NCBI GenBank assembly: GCA_041395665.1
Contig: JAWLAB010000002.1
Location: forward strand, 62,001-126,000
Reading direction: 5' to 3'
DNA length: 64,000 nt
Source: Pseudomonadales bacterium
GTDB lineage: Bacteria; Pseudomonadota; Gammaproteobacteria; Pseudomonadales; UBA7239
Shown: one piece after another, positions 9,763-19,387 of the stretch
How positions within the stretch are numbered: the stretch's first letter is position 1
Layout of the letters: every line of letters begins with the position of its first letter
Made by a program: the position numbers and the translations under genes
Notes under the pieces: generated by a model
What the model saw: only the letters and a program-made list of their open reading frames with translations
Database searches by the model: none
Told to the model about the DNA's origin: nothing

Positions 9763-10861
9763 ATGTTGGAAATTAATCCACTGCTCAACTTAATCAAAGA
9801 CTTGCGCCAGCGCTCCGATGTGCTGAGGGGGTATCTTTGACTACGCCAACAAGAAAGAGCGTTTAACCGAAGTTGAGTTAGAACTGGGAGATCCCAGCGT
9901 TTGGGATAAACCTGAGCGCGCACAAGAATTAGGCCGCGAACGCTCTGCGCTCAGCGCTGTTGTCAGCACGCTGGACGACATGGAGTCCGGCCTCAACGAT
10001 GTCACCGATTTATTGGAAATGGCCGCAGCGGAAGACGACACCGATACCGTCGCCGCGATTGAAGCTGATTTAGATGCACTGCAAAAAAAATTAGCACTGC
10101 TTGAATTTCGCCGCATGTTTTCTGGCGAGATGGATCCCAACAACTGCTTCCTCGATATCCAAGCCGGTTCCGGCGGCACGGAAGCGCAAGACTGGGCAGA
10201 AATGCTGTTGCGTATGTATTTGCGTTGGGGTGATGCCAAAGGTTTCAAAACCGAATTGGTAGAAGCCTCCGCAGGTGATGTCGCCGGCATTAAATCCGCC
10301 ACTATCAGTTTTCAAGGCGAATACGCTTACGGCTGGCTGCGCACGGAAACGGGCGTACATCGTTTAGTGCGCAAATCGCCGTTTGATTCAGGCAATCGCC
10401 GCCACACTTCGTTTTCATCCGTCTTTGTTTCACCGGAAATTGATGACAACATCGAAATTGAAATCAATCCTGCGGATTTGAAAACCGATGTTTACCGAGC
10501 ATCTGGCGCGGGCGGTCAGCACGTCAACAAAACTGAATCTGCGGTGCGCATCACACACATGCCCAGCGGTATTGTGGTGCAATGCCAATCGCAGCGTTCA
10601 CAGCACGCCAACCGCGATTTTGCCATGAAGCAGTTGAAAGCGAAGTTGTATGAAATGGAAATCAAAAAACAGCAAGCAGAACAACAAAAAATGGAAGACA
10701 GCAAAGCCGATGTCAGCTGGGGCAGCCAAATCCGTTCTTATGTATTGGATGATTCGCGTATCAAAGATTTACGCACCGGCGTGGAAACGCGCAACACACA
10801 ATCCGTACTCGACGGCGATTTGGATAAATTCATCGAAGCCAGTTTGAAAAGTGGACTCTAA
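9763..10861 (+). CDS. prfB: Peptide chain release factor 2, with programmed +1 frameshift
   Basis: Recognises UGA and UAA and triggers peptide release. The first frame encodes 25 codons ([20 protein letters not shown]...LRGYL) and ends at an in-frame TGA at 9838. Translation continues in the +1 frame from GAC at 9839 ([13 protein letters not shown]) to 10861. The reconstructed 365-residue protein equals the E. coli length. The GGQ peptidyl-hydrolase motif is in [20 protein letters not shown], and RF2-type [13 protein letters not shown] is present. lysS follows 15 bases later, the conserved prfB-lysS pair. Confidence 0.97.
9826..9841 (+). promoter_or_regulatory. prfB programmed frameshift site
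   Basis: AGGGGGTATCTTTGAC contains the internal Shine-Dalgarno-like AGGGGG, the CTT slippery codon and the TGA-C stop context. Low RF2 lets the ribosome pause at UGA and slip +1, so RF2 controls its own synthesis. The site matches the canonical one exactly. Confidence 0.96.
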
Positions 10862-10876
10862 AATTAGCAAGCAAAT

Positions 10877-12400
10877 ATGGATACCCCTATGACTGAAGAA
10901 ACCAATACACAGCCAGAAGAAAACAAATTGATTGCTGAACGACGCGCAAAACTGGCTGCGATTCGTGAAAAAGGCATTGCCTTTCCCAACAGCTTTCGCC
11001 CGCAAGACCTCACCACTGCGCTGCAAAACGAATTGGGCGAACGCAGCAAAGAAGAGCTAGAAGCGTTAAATCGCCAAACCGCTGTTGCCGGTCGCATCAT
11101 GGCAAAACGCGGCCCGTTCTTGGTGCTACAAGATGTCGCTGGACGCATTCAACTCTACATCGACAAAACACACGCGCAAGCCGAAGAAATCAAAAGCTGG
11201 GACATTGGCGACATCGTCGGCGCGGCAGGCCCCGTGCATAAATCCGGCAAAGGTGATTTGTATGTGTTGATTGAATCCGCGCAACTGCTCACGAAAGCAC
11301 TGCGCCCGCTGCCTGACAAATGGCACGGGCTGTCAGATACCGAAATGCGCTACCGCCAACGCTATGTCGATCTGATTGTGAACGACGATGTGCGCCGCGT
11401 GTTTCGCACGCGCTCTATCGTGATTGATGCTATCCGCGACTTTCTCACTGACCGCGATTTCCTCGAAGTGGAAACACCGATGATGCAAGTGATCCCAGGT
11501 GGTGCGACAGCAAAACCGTTTGTCACGCATCACAACGCGCTCGATCAGCAGATGTATCTGCGCATCGCGCCCGAGTTATATCTCAAACGCTTGGTGGTCG
11601 GAGGTTTTGACAAAGTGTTTGAGATCAATCGCAACTTCCGCAACGAAGGTTTATCCACGCGCCACAACCCAGAGTTCACCATGCTGGAGTTTTACGAAGC
11701 GTATGCTGATTATCGCGATTTAATGGATCGCACCGAAGCGATGCTGCGCTATGTCGCACACCGCGCTTTGGGCAGCGCACAATTTTGTAACACGGTGCGC
11801 AACGAAGCGGGCGAAGTTATTGAGCAGATTGATTTTGATTTTGATAAACCGTTCACGCGCATGAGCGTGTTTGATTCCATTCTGCATTTTAATGCCGATA
11901 TCAACGCTGAACAGCTCGCCACACTGGAAGGCGCACGCGCCATCGCCACGCGCTTGAACATTCCGCTAAAAAATTCGTACGGCTTAGGAAAAGTACAAAT
12001 TGAAATTTTTGAAAAAACGGTTGAGCACCGCTTGATTCAGCCAACTTTCATTACTGAATACCCGACTGAAGTTTCACCACTGGCGCGCCGCAATGACAAC
12101 AACGCGTTTGTCACGGATCGCTTTGAATTTTTTGTTGGCGGCCGAGAAATTGCCAACGGCTTTTCCGAGTTAAACGACGCCGAAGACCAAGCCGAACGCT
12201 TCCGCAAACAAGTGGAAGACAAGGACGCAGGTGATGAAGAGGCTATGCACTACGATGCGGATTACATCACTGCATTAGAATACGGCTTGCCGCCAACGGC
12301 AGGCGAAGGTATCGGTATTGATCGACTGGTGATGCTGCTGACGGATTCGCCCTCCATTCGCGATGTCGTGTTATTCCCTCACATGCGTCCACAACACTGA
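10877..12400 (+). CDS. lysS: Lysyl-tRNA synthetase, class II
   Basis: Charges tRNA-Lys. The 507 residues comprise an OB-fold anticodon domain (residues ~60-150, [17 protein letters not shown]) and the class II core with motif 2 ([20 protein letters not shown]) and motif 3 ([20 protein letters not shown]). The start is ATG 10877; an ATG 12 bases downstream (MTEETNTQ) is an alternative, and neither has a strong ribosome site. It is probably cotranscribed with prfB. Confidence 0.97.
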   Translation: MDTPMTEETNTQPEENKLIAERRAKLAAIREKGIAFPNSFRPQDLTTALQNELGERSKEELEALNRQTAVAGRIMAKRGPFLVLQDVAGRIQLYIDKTHAQAEEIKSWDIGDIVGAAGPVHKSGKGDLYVLIESAQLLTKALRPLPDKWHGLSDTEMRYRQRYVDLIVNDDVRRVFRTRSIVIDAIRDFLTDRDFLEVETPMMQVIPGGATAKPFVTHHNALDQQMYLRIAPELYLKRLVVGGFDKVFEINRNFRNEGLSTRHNPEFTMLEFYEAYADYRDLMDRTEAMLRYVAHRALGSAQFCNTVRNEAGEVIEQIDFDFDKPFTRMSVFDSILHFNADINAEQLATLEGARAIATRLNIPLKNSYGLGKVQIEIFEKTVEHRLIQPTFITEYPTEVSPLARRNDNNAFVTDRFEFFVGGREIANGFSELNDAEDQAERFRKQVEDKDAGDEEAMHYDADYITALEYGLPPTAGEGIGIDRLVMLLTDSPSIRDVVLFPHMRPQH

Positions 12401-12413
12401 TTGTTTTACACCT

Positions 12414-13091
12414 GTGAGCAGCATTCAACTCGACGCAGAATGGCGGCAACTTCTGCAATCGGAGTTTGATGCGCCTTATATGCAACAACTGCGCGCGTTT
12501 CTCGCCGCAGAAAAAGCAGCAAGGAAAACCATTTACCCAGCAGGCTCACAATGGTTTAACGCACTCAATCACACGCCTTTTTCTGCGGTAAAAGTGGTGA
12601 TACTCGGACAAGATCCGTATCACGGCCCACAGCAGGCACACGGTCTTTGCTTTTCTGTGTTAGCTGGTACGAAGCAGCCGCCGTCACTGGTGAATATTTT
12701 TGCTGAAATAAAACGCGATTTGCATATTGATCCACCCGCACATGGGGATCTCACCGCGTGGGCCGATCAAGGTGTGCTATTACTCAATGCAACACTCACG
12801 GTGGAGCACAGCCAAGCGGGTTCGCATCAAGGCAAAGGCTGGGAATTATTTACCGATAAAATTATTTCTCTGCTCAATGCGCAGCGTGAGCATTTGGTGT
12901 TTTTATTGTGGGGCAGTCATGCGCAAAAAAAAGGCGCGCTGATTGATCGCAAAAAACATTTGGTGCTCACCGCGCCGCACCCTTCACCGCTTTCTGCGTA
13001 TCGCGGTTTTATTGGCTGTGGGCATTTTTCGCAGGCAAATCGTTATTTGCAGCAACACGGCGTATCAGCGATCAACTGGCAGCTGCCTTAG
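12414..13091 (+). CDS. ung: Uracil-DNA glycosylase
   Basis: Removes uracil from DNA in base excision repair. The 225 residues contain the catalytic water-activating loop [12 protein letters not shown], the [10 protein letters not shown] segment, and the C-terminal [17 protein letters not shown] that includes the catalytic His and the DNA-intercalation loop. The GTG at 12414 is chosen because the frame before it runs inside lysS. The end overlaps the convergent PilZ gene by 4 bases. Confidence 0.95.
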   Translation: MSSIQLDAEWRQLLQSEFDAPYMQQLRAFLAAEKAARKTIYPAGSQWFNALNHTPFSAVKVVILGQDPYHGPQQAHGLCFSVLAGTKQPPSLVNIFAEIKRDLHIDPPAHGDLTAWADQGVLLLNATLTVEHSQAGSHQGKGWELFTDKIISLLNAQREHLVFLLWGSHAQKKGALIDRKKHLVLTAPHPSPLSAYRGFIGCGHFSQANRYLQQHGVSAINWQLP

Positions 13092-13495
13092 CTGTCTTCT
13101 GCCAACACATCAACCACACGCTGTATCACGGCTAAATCTTCATCAGACACATCGATAATCTGACAGCCGGACCAATACGCAGCAGCCGTTACGGAGGCGG
13201 CGGGGCTATTCCACAAGCAATCCACGCCCACATGCAATTCGTAAGTTTTATTTGCGTCATCGCCAATCACACTGCCATTGACTGACACTTTTAGCTGGTA
13301 CAAGCAATCAGCATTCAGCGGATCGTTATTCACCAACATCAATCCATCAAGCGATAGATTAGCCAGAGTACCCACGGACTGCCCTGTGACTCTATCAATA
13401 ACACGCACGGCATCATGCAGTGCATGACGAGGATGTTTGCGCCTATTTAAATGTTTGCTGTCATCATCCATTGAATCATCCTCAAAAAACCTCAA
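13088..13495 (-). CDS. PilZ-domain protein (putative c-di-GMP receptor)
   Basis: A 135-residue single-domain protein. The two PilZ c-di-GMP-binding motifs are visible: RRKHPR near residues 18-23 (RxxxR) and NLSLDG near residues 46-51 ([D/N]xSxxG). Acidic N- and C-terminal ends flank the domain. Start is ATG 13495; an internal ATG (MDDDSKH) at 13471 is possible. It sits 33 bases downstream of the DUF1631 gene, so the two may be cotranscribed. The output pathway is not deducible from sequence. Confidence 0.85.
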   Translation of the reverse strand: MRFFEDDSMDDDSKHLNRRKHPRHALHDAVRVIDRVTGQSVGTLANLSLDGLMLVNNDPLNADCLYQLKVSVNGSVIGDDANKTYELHVGVDCLWNSPAASVTAAAYWSGCQIIDVSDEDLAVIQRVVDVLAEDS

Positions 13496-13528
13496 GAGTT
13501 ACCGCGATCAATACGACTACTTTTTCTC

Positions 13529-15904
13529 TTAATTAGCCATAATGGATTTTAAGCGCGACAAAATATTTTCTAACGCTCTTTCAAAAAATGGCTTGCCTGA
13601 CTCGACAACTATTCGAGCCTGACTCGCAAGAATCATTCGCGCAATCTCCAATCCATTTTTCATGGCAATCTGCTTTCCGCCGCGATCCACCAGCATAAAA
13701 TTGGTTGTTTGTTGATTAAACCAAGCGACGCGTGCCAGCACTGCACTGCTGTCATTTAAACGATCAAACTCCAACCATGTACCAATGGGAACTTGGCTTA
13801 GCGTCTCCAACATATTTCGCTCTTCGTTTGTCAGCGCGTCCTTATCAATCTCAACCTCTATAAGATCAGCACAGACCTCTTCTTCCATTGCTGCGCGTTT
13901 TTCTGCTGATACCGGTTCGGCAATCAAGCTTTGTAAAACCAGCATTTGGGATTTGGATAACGCTTCTAATAATTTATTGCTTTTTACTTGGTCGTGCGCA
14001 ATGGTTTCTAAACCAGTTTGCACGCGATGCAATAAAGATTCTTGAATCATCAGCAAGCGATTGCGCTCGTTGATATCTGACTTTTCCTGCACACTCCAAA
14101 TAATTTCACTGATGTCGCCCACACCTTCATGCCACTGACTAGAGTCTTCGCCATAGCGCAATGAAATAAAAGTTAAGTAATCCAACCAAGGGTGTAGCAA
14201 CAATACAATGATGTGTGCGGGCAGATCATACCCAGACATACGGGTGCGCACTTCATGCAGCACGCGTCGTTTGACTGCGCGCAAGCGGGCTTCACCTTCA
14301 GCTTTTTCTCGTGCGCGCCGTTCCATAACATCGACGCTGCGAGCAACCTTCTGATTAAACTCGCGCATTTCTAACAGTAATTCATCAAACAAGCTGGTAT
14401 CGCTGTGAAAATCTGTTAGAACTCGACGAATAATGGATTTAATTTTAGGGAATACTTTGAATTGGCTGTCGCCATCGGTATTCACCCAACGCATCCCCGC
14501 CTCCGCCAAACAATCTAAAAGTTGGCGCGATGAATGCTCTGGTTTTTCAAACAATTTTCTTTCAAGAAACGCCACTTTAAGATAAGGCGTGTGCAAATAA
14601 CTGAGTACCGCTTTTACTGCGTCCGGCAATTGTTTATCACCCAACATGTACTCAAAAATCATCCCCACCAAGTCGATGATGCGACCATCCTCTTCGGCAA
14701 TACGCTTGTCATCGCCCAAATTTTCGCGCATCTGTCGTGCAACATCTTGATACTGCTCCACTGTCATTGCAGGAGGCACAGCGTCGCTACTCAATGCCTC
14801 AGCGTGTTGCAGCGTAGGCAACTGCGACAAGGCCGTTACCACTTCGCTGGATGAGCAGGCCGCAGCAGCCGTGTTTGTCGCCCCTGCAAAAGCTGGCTGA
14901 CTAAAAAACTGTGGATGCGCTGTCGTTGCTGAGGGCTGCGAGCTAGGCGAACTTGGAGAACCTGGAGAGTTCGGCGAAGGCGGAGAAGGTGAATGCGTTG
15001 ACTCGGCAACATTACCTTGTTGTAGGCGACTGATATCCGCATACAACTGCCGCTCTGCCGCTAAAGATTGCTGAAAAGCAGGGTTTTGTAGCGTTTCCAT
15101 TTCAACGCGTTTAGTCAGCTCTAAACGCGCTGGATGCGGCACAACTTCAGCCGTATTTTGTGGCGTCGCACCGGCTTCTGCTTGCTCTGCGGCTGCACCA
15201 TCAGCACTTTCTTCGGTAGTCGATGTTTTTTTAGCTGCATCCGGTCTTGATCTGACAATACCCGCACCAAAGCGTAAATTGGGCAGTACGCCTTGTTGTT
15301 TCAAATAGGCGTTAGACGAATGGTAAAGCTCGCCCAAATTTTCCAATAAAATTTTCTCAAAAACACGAAAGAATATAACCGTAAAACGAATATTTAACTT
15401 CAATAACTGCAACTCTGCCTGTAGTGCCGTCGCAAACTGATTTGCCCCTAACGGATTGCCATCATCGGGTAATTTTTTTCCACCACGCAAAATAGCCAAG
15501 CGCTGCGTTAGGCCAAACAACTCTTCTGAGAAGCGCGTATCCGCACGGCGAGCAATCGAAGAGATAGCAATATCTTGTTCAAGTTCATCATCTGCCAGCA
15601 GCGATAAGTCACGCGACATATCTTGCTGGCTAGTGTCTTTACCGCCCAGCTGATCTTTTCTAAATAACTGAAAACATTCAGACAAACTCAACTTAAACGC
15701 TGCCACCATCGCTGATTTTTGACGACGCAATTCTCTTTGCATCTGTAACAAAAGCCATTGATCATCGTTACTTTTTGCTGCATCCATCATTTCTTGCAAG
15801 CGCGCTTCTGCTGCCTGAAAAAAAAGATCCTGCACCTTCATACCAAACTGCTGCGCCATGTTTTGCAGCATAGTAATGTGCTTAGCGCTTTGACCTGCGT
15901 CCAC
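13529..15904 (-). CDS. DUF1631-family large cytoplasmic protein
   Basis: A 791-residue protein of the DUF1631 family, with no signal peptide or membrane segment. The N-terminal half is helical (AQQFGMKVQDLFFQAAEARLQ), a central Ser/Pro/Ala-rich linker (residues ~300-345, with repeated SPGSPSSPSSQ-like sequence) follows, then a second helical region. The C-terminal ~100 residues (VPIGTWLEFDRLNDSS, ARVAWFNQQTTNFMLVDRGG) resemble a degenerate PilZ/YcgR-like fold without the Arg motif. Function is unknown. The adjacent PilZ gene suggests a link to c-di-GMP signalling, which is inference. Confidence 0.8.
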   Translation of the reverse strand: MDAGQSAKHITMLQNMAQQFGMKVQDLFFQAAEARLQEMMDAAKSNDDQWLLLQMQRELRRQKSAMVAAFKLSLSECFQLFRKDQLGGKDTSQQDMSRDLSLLADDELEQDIAISSIARRADTRFSEELFGLTQRLAILRGGKKLPDDGNPLGANQFATALQAELQLLKLNIRFTVIFFRVFEKILLENLGELYHSSNAYLKQQGVLPNLRFGAGIVRSRPDAAKKTSTTEESADGAAAEQAEAGATPQNTAEVVPHPARLELTKRVEMETLQNPAFQQSLAAERQLYADISRLQQGNVAESTHSPSPPSPNSPGSPSSPSSQPSATTAHPQFFSQPAFAGATNTAAAACSSSEVVTALSQLPTLQHAEALSSDAVPPAMTVEQYQDVARQMRENLGDDKRIAEEDGRIIDLVGMIFEYMLGDKQLPDAVKAVLSYLHTPYLKVAFLERKLFEKPEHSSRQLLDCLAEAGMRWVNTDGDSQFKVFPKIKSIIRRVLTDFHSDTSLFDELLLEMREFNQKVARSVDVMERRAREKAEGEARLRAVKRRVLHEVRTRMSGYDLPAHIIVLLLHPWLDYLTFISLRYGEDSSQWHEGVGDISEIIWSVQEKSDINERNRLLMIQESLLHRVQTGLETIAHDQVKSNKLLEALSKSQMLVLQSLIAEPVSAEKRAAMEEEVCADLIEVEIDKDALTNEERNMLETLSQVPIGTWLEFDRLNDSSAVLARVAWFNQQTTNFMLVDRGGKQIAMKNGLEIARMILASQARIVVESGKPFFERALENILSRLKSIMAN

Positions 15905-15943
15905 GATAGTTCCTATTTTTTTAGAATGAATTGTTAAAAAACT

Positions 15944-16336
15944 TCAAGCCGCAAAAACAAATAGCGAAACAACACAAACCATTGAAGCCATCCACACCAC
16001 ACTGCGCAGTGTTGCTTGATCCAACATATACAACACACCGTACACCACGCGGCTCACAACAAACCCAACTGCCAACATATCGACTGTCGATTGCACCACA
16101 CCAGCGCGTTCCGCCAATAACACGGCGGCGACAAACAGAGGAAAAGTTTCGTAGCCATTTTGTACCGCCCACGACGCGCGTTTACGCGCACCCTCCAACT
16201 GCGCCATATACTCGCGCGGCTTGGCATTATCAAAGCCTTTATTGGCTTTGGCATACACCGTAAAAACAAATGGAACAATGAGACCTGCCAGCAAAATACA
16301 CCAGTCAGCGACAGTTAAAACAACGGAGGAAGTCAT
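15944..16336 (-). CDS. MAPEG-family membrane protein
   Basis: A 130-residue protein with four predicted membrane helices, matching the MAPEG superfamily of glutathione/eicosanoid-related membrane enzymes. The family-type loop ARKRASWAVQNGYETFPLFVAAVLLA follows TM1 and carries the E-x-P motif. Substrate is unknown; many bacterial members are uncharacterised. A GGAG ribosome site precedes the ATG. It lies 18 bases downstream of dgkA on the same strand. Confidence 0.85.
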   Translation of the reverse strand: MTSSVVLTVADWCILLAGLIVPFVFTVYAKANKGFDNAKPREYMAQLEGARKRASWAVQNGYETFPLFVAAVLLAERAGVVQSTVDMLAVGFVVSRVVYGVLYMLDQATLRSVVWMASMVCVVSLFVFAA

Positions 16337-16354
16337 ATCGGTCTCCTAACCTGA

Positions 16355-16753
16355 TCAGGCAAAAAATCGTTGGTACGCACACGCGCCCCATACTAACGCC
16401 ACCAGCGTCAGTGAAACAAATACTGCTGCTGAGCCCATGTCTTTTGCTTGGCCGGCTAATGGGTGTTGCTCAGGGCTCGCCAAATCCACCACCGCTTCCA
16501 CGGCCGAGTTCAACAGCTCCGTGATTAAAACCACAAAACAGCTGCCGATCAGCAATGCAACTTCTATTGCACTGCTGCCAAGCCAAAAGGCAGCTGGTAT
16601 CAACAGCAGAGTCAGTACCAATTCTTGGCGGAACGCTGCTTCGCATTTCCATGCTTGTTTAAAACCCGCCCAAGAATAGCCCGTCGCCGCAATGATGCGT
16701 GCTATCCCCGTTCGCCCCGGTTTGCAGGAACCCTGTACTTGCTCATTTGTCAC
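16355..16753 (-). CDS. dgkA: Diacylglycerol kinase
   Basis: Small trimeric inner-membrane kinase that recycles diacylglycerol to phosphatidic acid. The 132 residues hold three TM helices and the diagnostic ELLNSAVEAVVDL motif, followed by AKDMGSAAVF. The N-terminal 20 residues are soluble. The start lies inside the end of cysE (11-base overlap), implying translational coupling. Confidence 0.93.
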   Translation of the reverse strand: MTNEQVQGSCKPGRTGIARIIAATGYSWAGFKQAWKCEAAFRQELVLTLLLIPAAFWLGSSAIEVALLIGSCFVVLITELLNSAVEAVVDLASPEQHPLAGQAKDMGSAAVFVSLTLVALVWGACAYQRFFA

Positions 16754-17567
16754 CGTTATTTTCCTCGTCGTGTTCGTCTAAAGCCTGATCCATTTCTAAC
16801 GCTGGCTGCGTCACTTTGGCTGCGCCGACTACTTTAGCTGGCACACCCGCTGCCGTGGTGTGTGCAGGAATATCGGTCAACACCACACTGCCTCCACCAA
16901 TTTTTGCGCCTGCACCAATCTCAATCGGCCCCAATATTTTTGCACCCGTGGCTAGCAATACGCCGCGACGAATGATGGGATGACGACGGCAACCGCGCGC
17001 CAAACCGCTGCCGCCCAATGTCACTTCGTGCAACATAGAAACATCGTCTTCGACGATGGCAGTTTCGCCGATCACAACACCAGTGGCGTGATCCATCAAA
17101 ATGCCACAACCAATCACCGCAGCCGGATGAATATCCACCGCAAACACTTCGCTCATACGGCTTTGGATGTGCAGCGCCAACAAGCGTCGATCGTTCCGCC
17201 ACAACCAATGCGCGATACGATACGACTGCAACGCCTGAAAGCCTTTGAAATACAGCAGCGGCATTAAATAGTGATCACAAGCGGCATCGCGCTCGTAGCA
17301 CGCGACAATGTCGCGACAAATTTGCTGCAAAATTTCTGGATTTTGCTCCAACGCTTCGGCACACACTTCGCGCAACAACAACGCGGGCGCAGCCGCGCTA
17401 TCCAGCAAACGCGCCAAATGAAAGCTGATCGCTTCCGCCAAATTGCGATGATGCAAAATCGTGCTGTGAATATAGCTCGCCAACACCGGCTCGCTCGCCG
17501 CGATGGTCTGCGCTTCTTCACGCAGCACTTGCCACAAAGCATCCGATTTCAGTGCAACAGTCATCAA
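16743..17567 (-). CDS. cysE: Serine O-acetyltransferase
   Basis: Acetylates serine for cysteine synthesis. The N-terminal helical domain (residues 1-~150, SYIHSTILHHRNLAEAISFHLA) precedes the left-handed beta-helix with hexapeptide repeats: DIHPAAVIGCGILMDHATG, VIGETAIVEDDVSMLHEVTL, PIEIGAGAKIGGGSVV. At 274 residues it is close to E. coli CysE. There are two adjacent ATG codons; AGGAG at 17572-17576 is better spaced for the second (17564). The C-terminal tail is acidic. Confidence 0.95.
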   Translation of the reverse strand: MMTVALKSDALWQVLREEAQTIAASEPVLASYIHSTILHHRNLAEAISFHLARLLDSAAAPALLLREVCAEALEQNPEILQQICRDIVACYERDAACDHYLMPLLYFKGFQALQSYRIAHWLWRNDRRLLALHIQSRMSEVFAVDIHPAAVIGCGILMDHATGVVIGETAIVEDDVSMLHEVTLGGSGLARGCRRHPIIRRGVLLATGAKILGPIEIGAGAKIGGGSVVLTDIPAHTTAAGVPAKVVGAAKVTQPALEMDQALDEHDEENNGDK

Positions 17568-17585
17568 AAAACTCCTCGCCCTTTC

Positions 17586-18269
17586 TCAAGGAATCTGCAC
17601 AAAGCGTTGAAAAATTTCGCGCCAGTGTACGCGAATGCGCTCTTTCAGCACGATGTCTTGCGCCATCAACCAATCCAATAATTTTTTCTCATCCAATAAA
17701 TGCTCGTAGCGATCAGCAATTGGTTTACAGGATAAATGCCAGCGCTCAGGCGCAATGCCGCCGCAGTCTGTGTGATACGGGCGATAAAAAACCGCGTTCG
17801 GCTCTTGTAGCTGCTCGTCCAACCAGCAGTGAAATTTCGCAAAAGGCCCTGTGCCTACACATTCATCCGGCGTCAATTGCACGCGGTAGTCTGCAGGCAC
17901 GGCAGCGGCGTCGTACACATCCAAGTCCGTGCCCCAATGGTGACGCGAGCAGCCGGGGATAGCGGACCAGCGCAGCATCGCAAACAACAGTTCATCCTCT
18001 GACAAACAGGCAATATCCAGCGGCTGGCTTTGGGCATCCAATACCGGACGCTGCCCTGAGGCCTTGCCATTCCAAATCGCTAGCTGACGATCAAAACCGC
18101 GCCACGCGCTGGCGATCTGCAAATCAAAGCCTGCTGTTGCAGCACGCACCACTAGATCTTGCCAATGCGGCAACACTTCGTTGTGCAGCAGCAATGCAGA
18201 TTGTTCATCAACCTGCACCAAAGCATCCCGCGACTGCCCAACCCATGCTTCCCAATTTACTTCCATCAT
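17586..18269 (-). CDS. M15-family metallopeptidase (D,D-carboxypeptidase-like)
   Basis: A 227-residue zinc peptidase of the VanY/DdpX-type M15 family, which cleaves D-Ala-D-Ala bonds in peptidoglycan. The zinc-site motifs are SRHHWGTDLDVYD (His and Asp ligands) and PERWHLS (catalytic Glu and third ligand His). SAWRGFDRQLAIWN is the substrate-binding motif. No signal peptide is visible, so location is uncertain. Start codons at 18269/18266 (adjacent ATGs) follow AGGTG; a longer frame would run into the preceding gene. Confidence 0.85.
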   Translation of the reverse strand: MMEVNWEAWVGQSRDALVQVDEQSALLLHNEVLPHWQDLVVRAATAGFDLQIASAWRGFDRQLAIWNGKASGQRPVLDAQSQPLDIACLSEDELLFAMLRWSAIPGCSRHHWGTDLDVYDAAAVPADYRVQLTPDECVGTGPFAKFHCWLDEQLQEPNAVFYRPYHTDCGGIAPERWHLSCKPIADRYEHLLDEKKLLDWLMAQDIVLKERIRVHWREIFQRFVQIP

Positions 18270-18282
18270 CACCTGCACAGAC

Positions 18283-18477
18283 TTATTTCGCTTCGTTCTT
18301 TTCCGCGCCACAGCGCTTGCAGCGATACTGCGTTACCAGCTTCCCCTGCTTCACATCAAACACACTGTCTTTCACCACTTCCCAGCTGTGAAAGCCGTTG
18401 CCGCATAAAGTTGATTGCTTGCCTTTTTTCTTCAGCGCCGCTTTCTTAAATTGCGACAGAGAAACGACTTCGCTCAC
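18283..18477 (-). CDS. Small zinc-ribbon-like protein of unknown function
   Basis: A 64-residue basic protein. After a Lys-rich N-terminus (FKKAALKKKGKQ) it has a Cys/His pair (CGNGFHSWEVV) and a CxxC knuckle (YRCKRCGAEK) that could bind one zinc. Its start overlaps the folK stop by 4 bases and its stop lies 13 bases before the M15 peptidase start, so it belongs to the same transcript. I do not recognise a specific function; RNA or DNA binding is plausible. Confidence 0.75.
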   Translation of the reverse strand: MSEVVSLSQFKKAALKKKGKQSTLCGNGFHSWEVVKDSVFDVKQGKLVTQYRCKRCGAEKNEAK

Positions 18478-18992
18478 AGCGCTTTCCCACTGCTGATTTT
18501 TTTATCGCGCCAAGAAAAATCGATCGCCCATAATTTTTGCTCTTTGCTGTAAGCGCGCCACAAGGCGGCATAGCTCTGTTTTTCTGTGGGATGAATTTCT
18601 TCGCCAGCAATTTCCGCCAAGGGCAGCAATACGAAAGCGTTTTTCAAAATTTCATCGCGCGGCAACTGAATGCCATCCATTTTTCCACTCGTGTTGCCGT
18701 AAGTTAGGATGTCGATATCCAGTGTGCGCGCGGCAAAACGTTCTGAACTGCGCGCGCGACCATTTTCATGTTCGATATGACGCAAACAAGTAGAGAGCTC
18801 ACCCACGCTCATCACCGTATCAATTCCCACCACCAAGTTGAGAAAATGATCGCCAGCAAAACCCACCGCTTCGCTTTCATACACGGAAGAAATTACCAAC
18901 TGGCCGAATTGTTTTTGCAGTGCATCTAACGCCGCTGTGATGCGTTGCTCACGCTCAATATTGCTGCCTAGGCCGAGATAAACCCTGTTCAC
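18474..18992 (-). CDS. folK: 2-amino-4-hydroxy-6-hydroxymethyldihydropteridine pyrophosphokinase
   Basis: Transfers pyrophosphate from ATP to the pterin in folate synthesis. The 172 residues begin with VYLGLGSNIEREQRI and carry SSVYESEAVG, NLVVGIDT and the metal/ATP-binding RTLDIDILTYG motif, then LPRDEILKNAFVLLPLAEI. It overlaps folB by 4 bases upstream and the zinc-ribbon gene by 4 bases downstream. Confidence 0.95.
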   Translation of the reverse strand: MNRVYLGLGSNIEREQRITAALDALQKQFGQLVISSVYESEAVGFAGDHFLNLVVGIDTVMSVGELSTCLRHIEHENGRARSSERFAARTLDIDILTYGNTSGKMDGIQLPRDEILKNAFVLLPLAEIAGEEIHPTEKQSYAALWRAYSKEQKLWAIDFSWRDKKISSGKAL

Positions 18993-19348
18993 GCTGGTTT
19001 TTCTCCACGCTCAATCACTAAGCCCACATCTTGCGCGCCGCGCAATGCACCGGGTTTGCTGATACGCAAACGCAACCATTGCACACCGAACTCTGTGCGC
19101 ACGATATCGGCAACCGCTTCGGCTAAAGCTTCAAGTAATTGGTAGTGATTTTCGCTGACAAACTGAATCAGACGCTTAGAAATGGTTTTGTAATCCAGCG
19201 CGTCGCTGATGTCATCGCTTTCGGCAGCGGCGCGAATGTCAGTCGCCATTTCTAAATCTAAACTCACCACCTGTAACACTTCGCGCTCCCACGCAAAAAT
19301 GCCGATGATGGTTTCGATACGCAGATCACGAATGTAAACAATATCCAT
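18989..19348 (-). CDS. folB: Dihydroneopterin aldolase
   Basis: Cleaves dihydroneopterin to 6-hydroxymethyl-dihydropterin and glycolaldehyde, supplying the FolK substrate. The 119 residues show IRDLRIETIIGIFAWERE, the SDALDYKTISKRLI motif with the conserved Tyr, and LLEALAEAVADIV; the RISKPGALRGAQDVGLVIER end is typical. The ATGA overlap with folK makes a folB-folK pair. Confidence 0.95.
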   Translation of the reverse strand: MDIVYIRDLRIETIIGIFAWEREVLQVVSLDLEMATDIRAAAESDDISDALDYKTISKRLIQFVSENHYQLLEALAEAVADIVRTEFGVQWLRLRISKPGALRGAQDVGLVIERGEKPA

Positions 19349-19387
19349 AACACTCTCGTTTGTTAAAACCGTTATTAAAATACGCGA

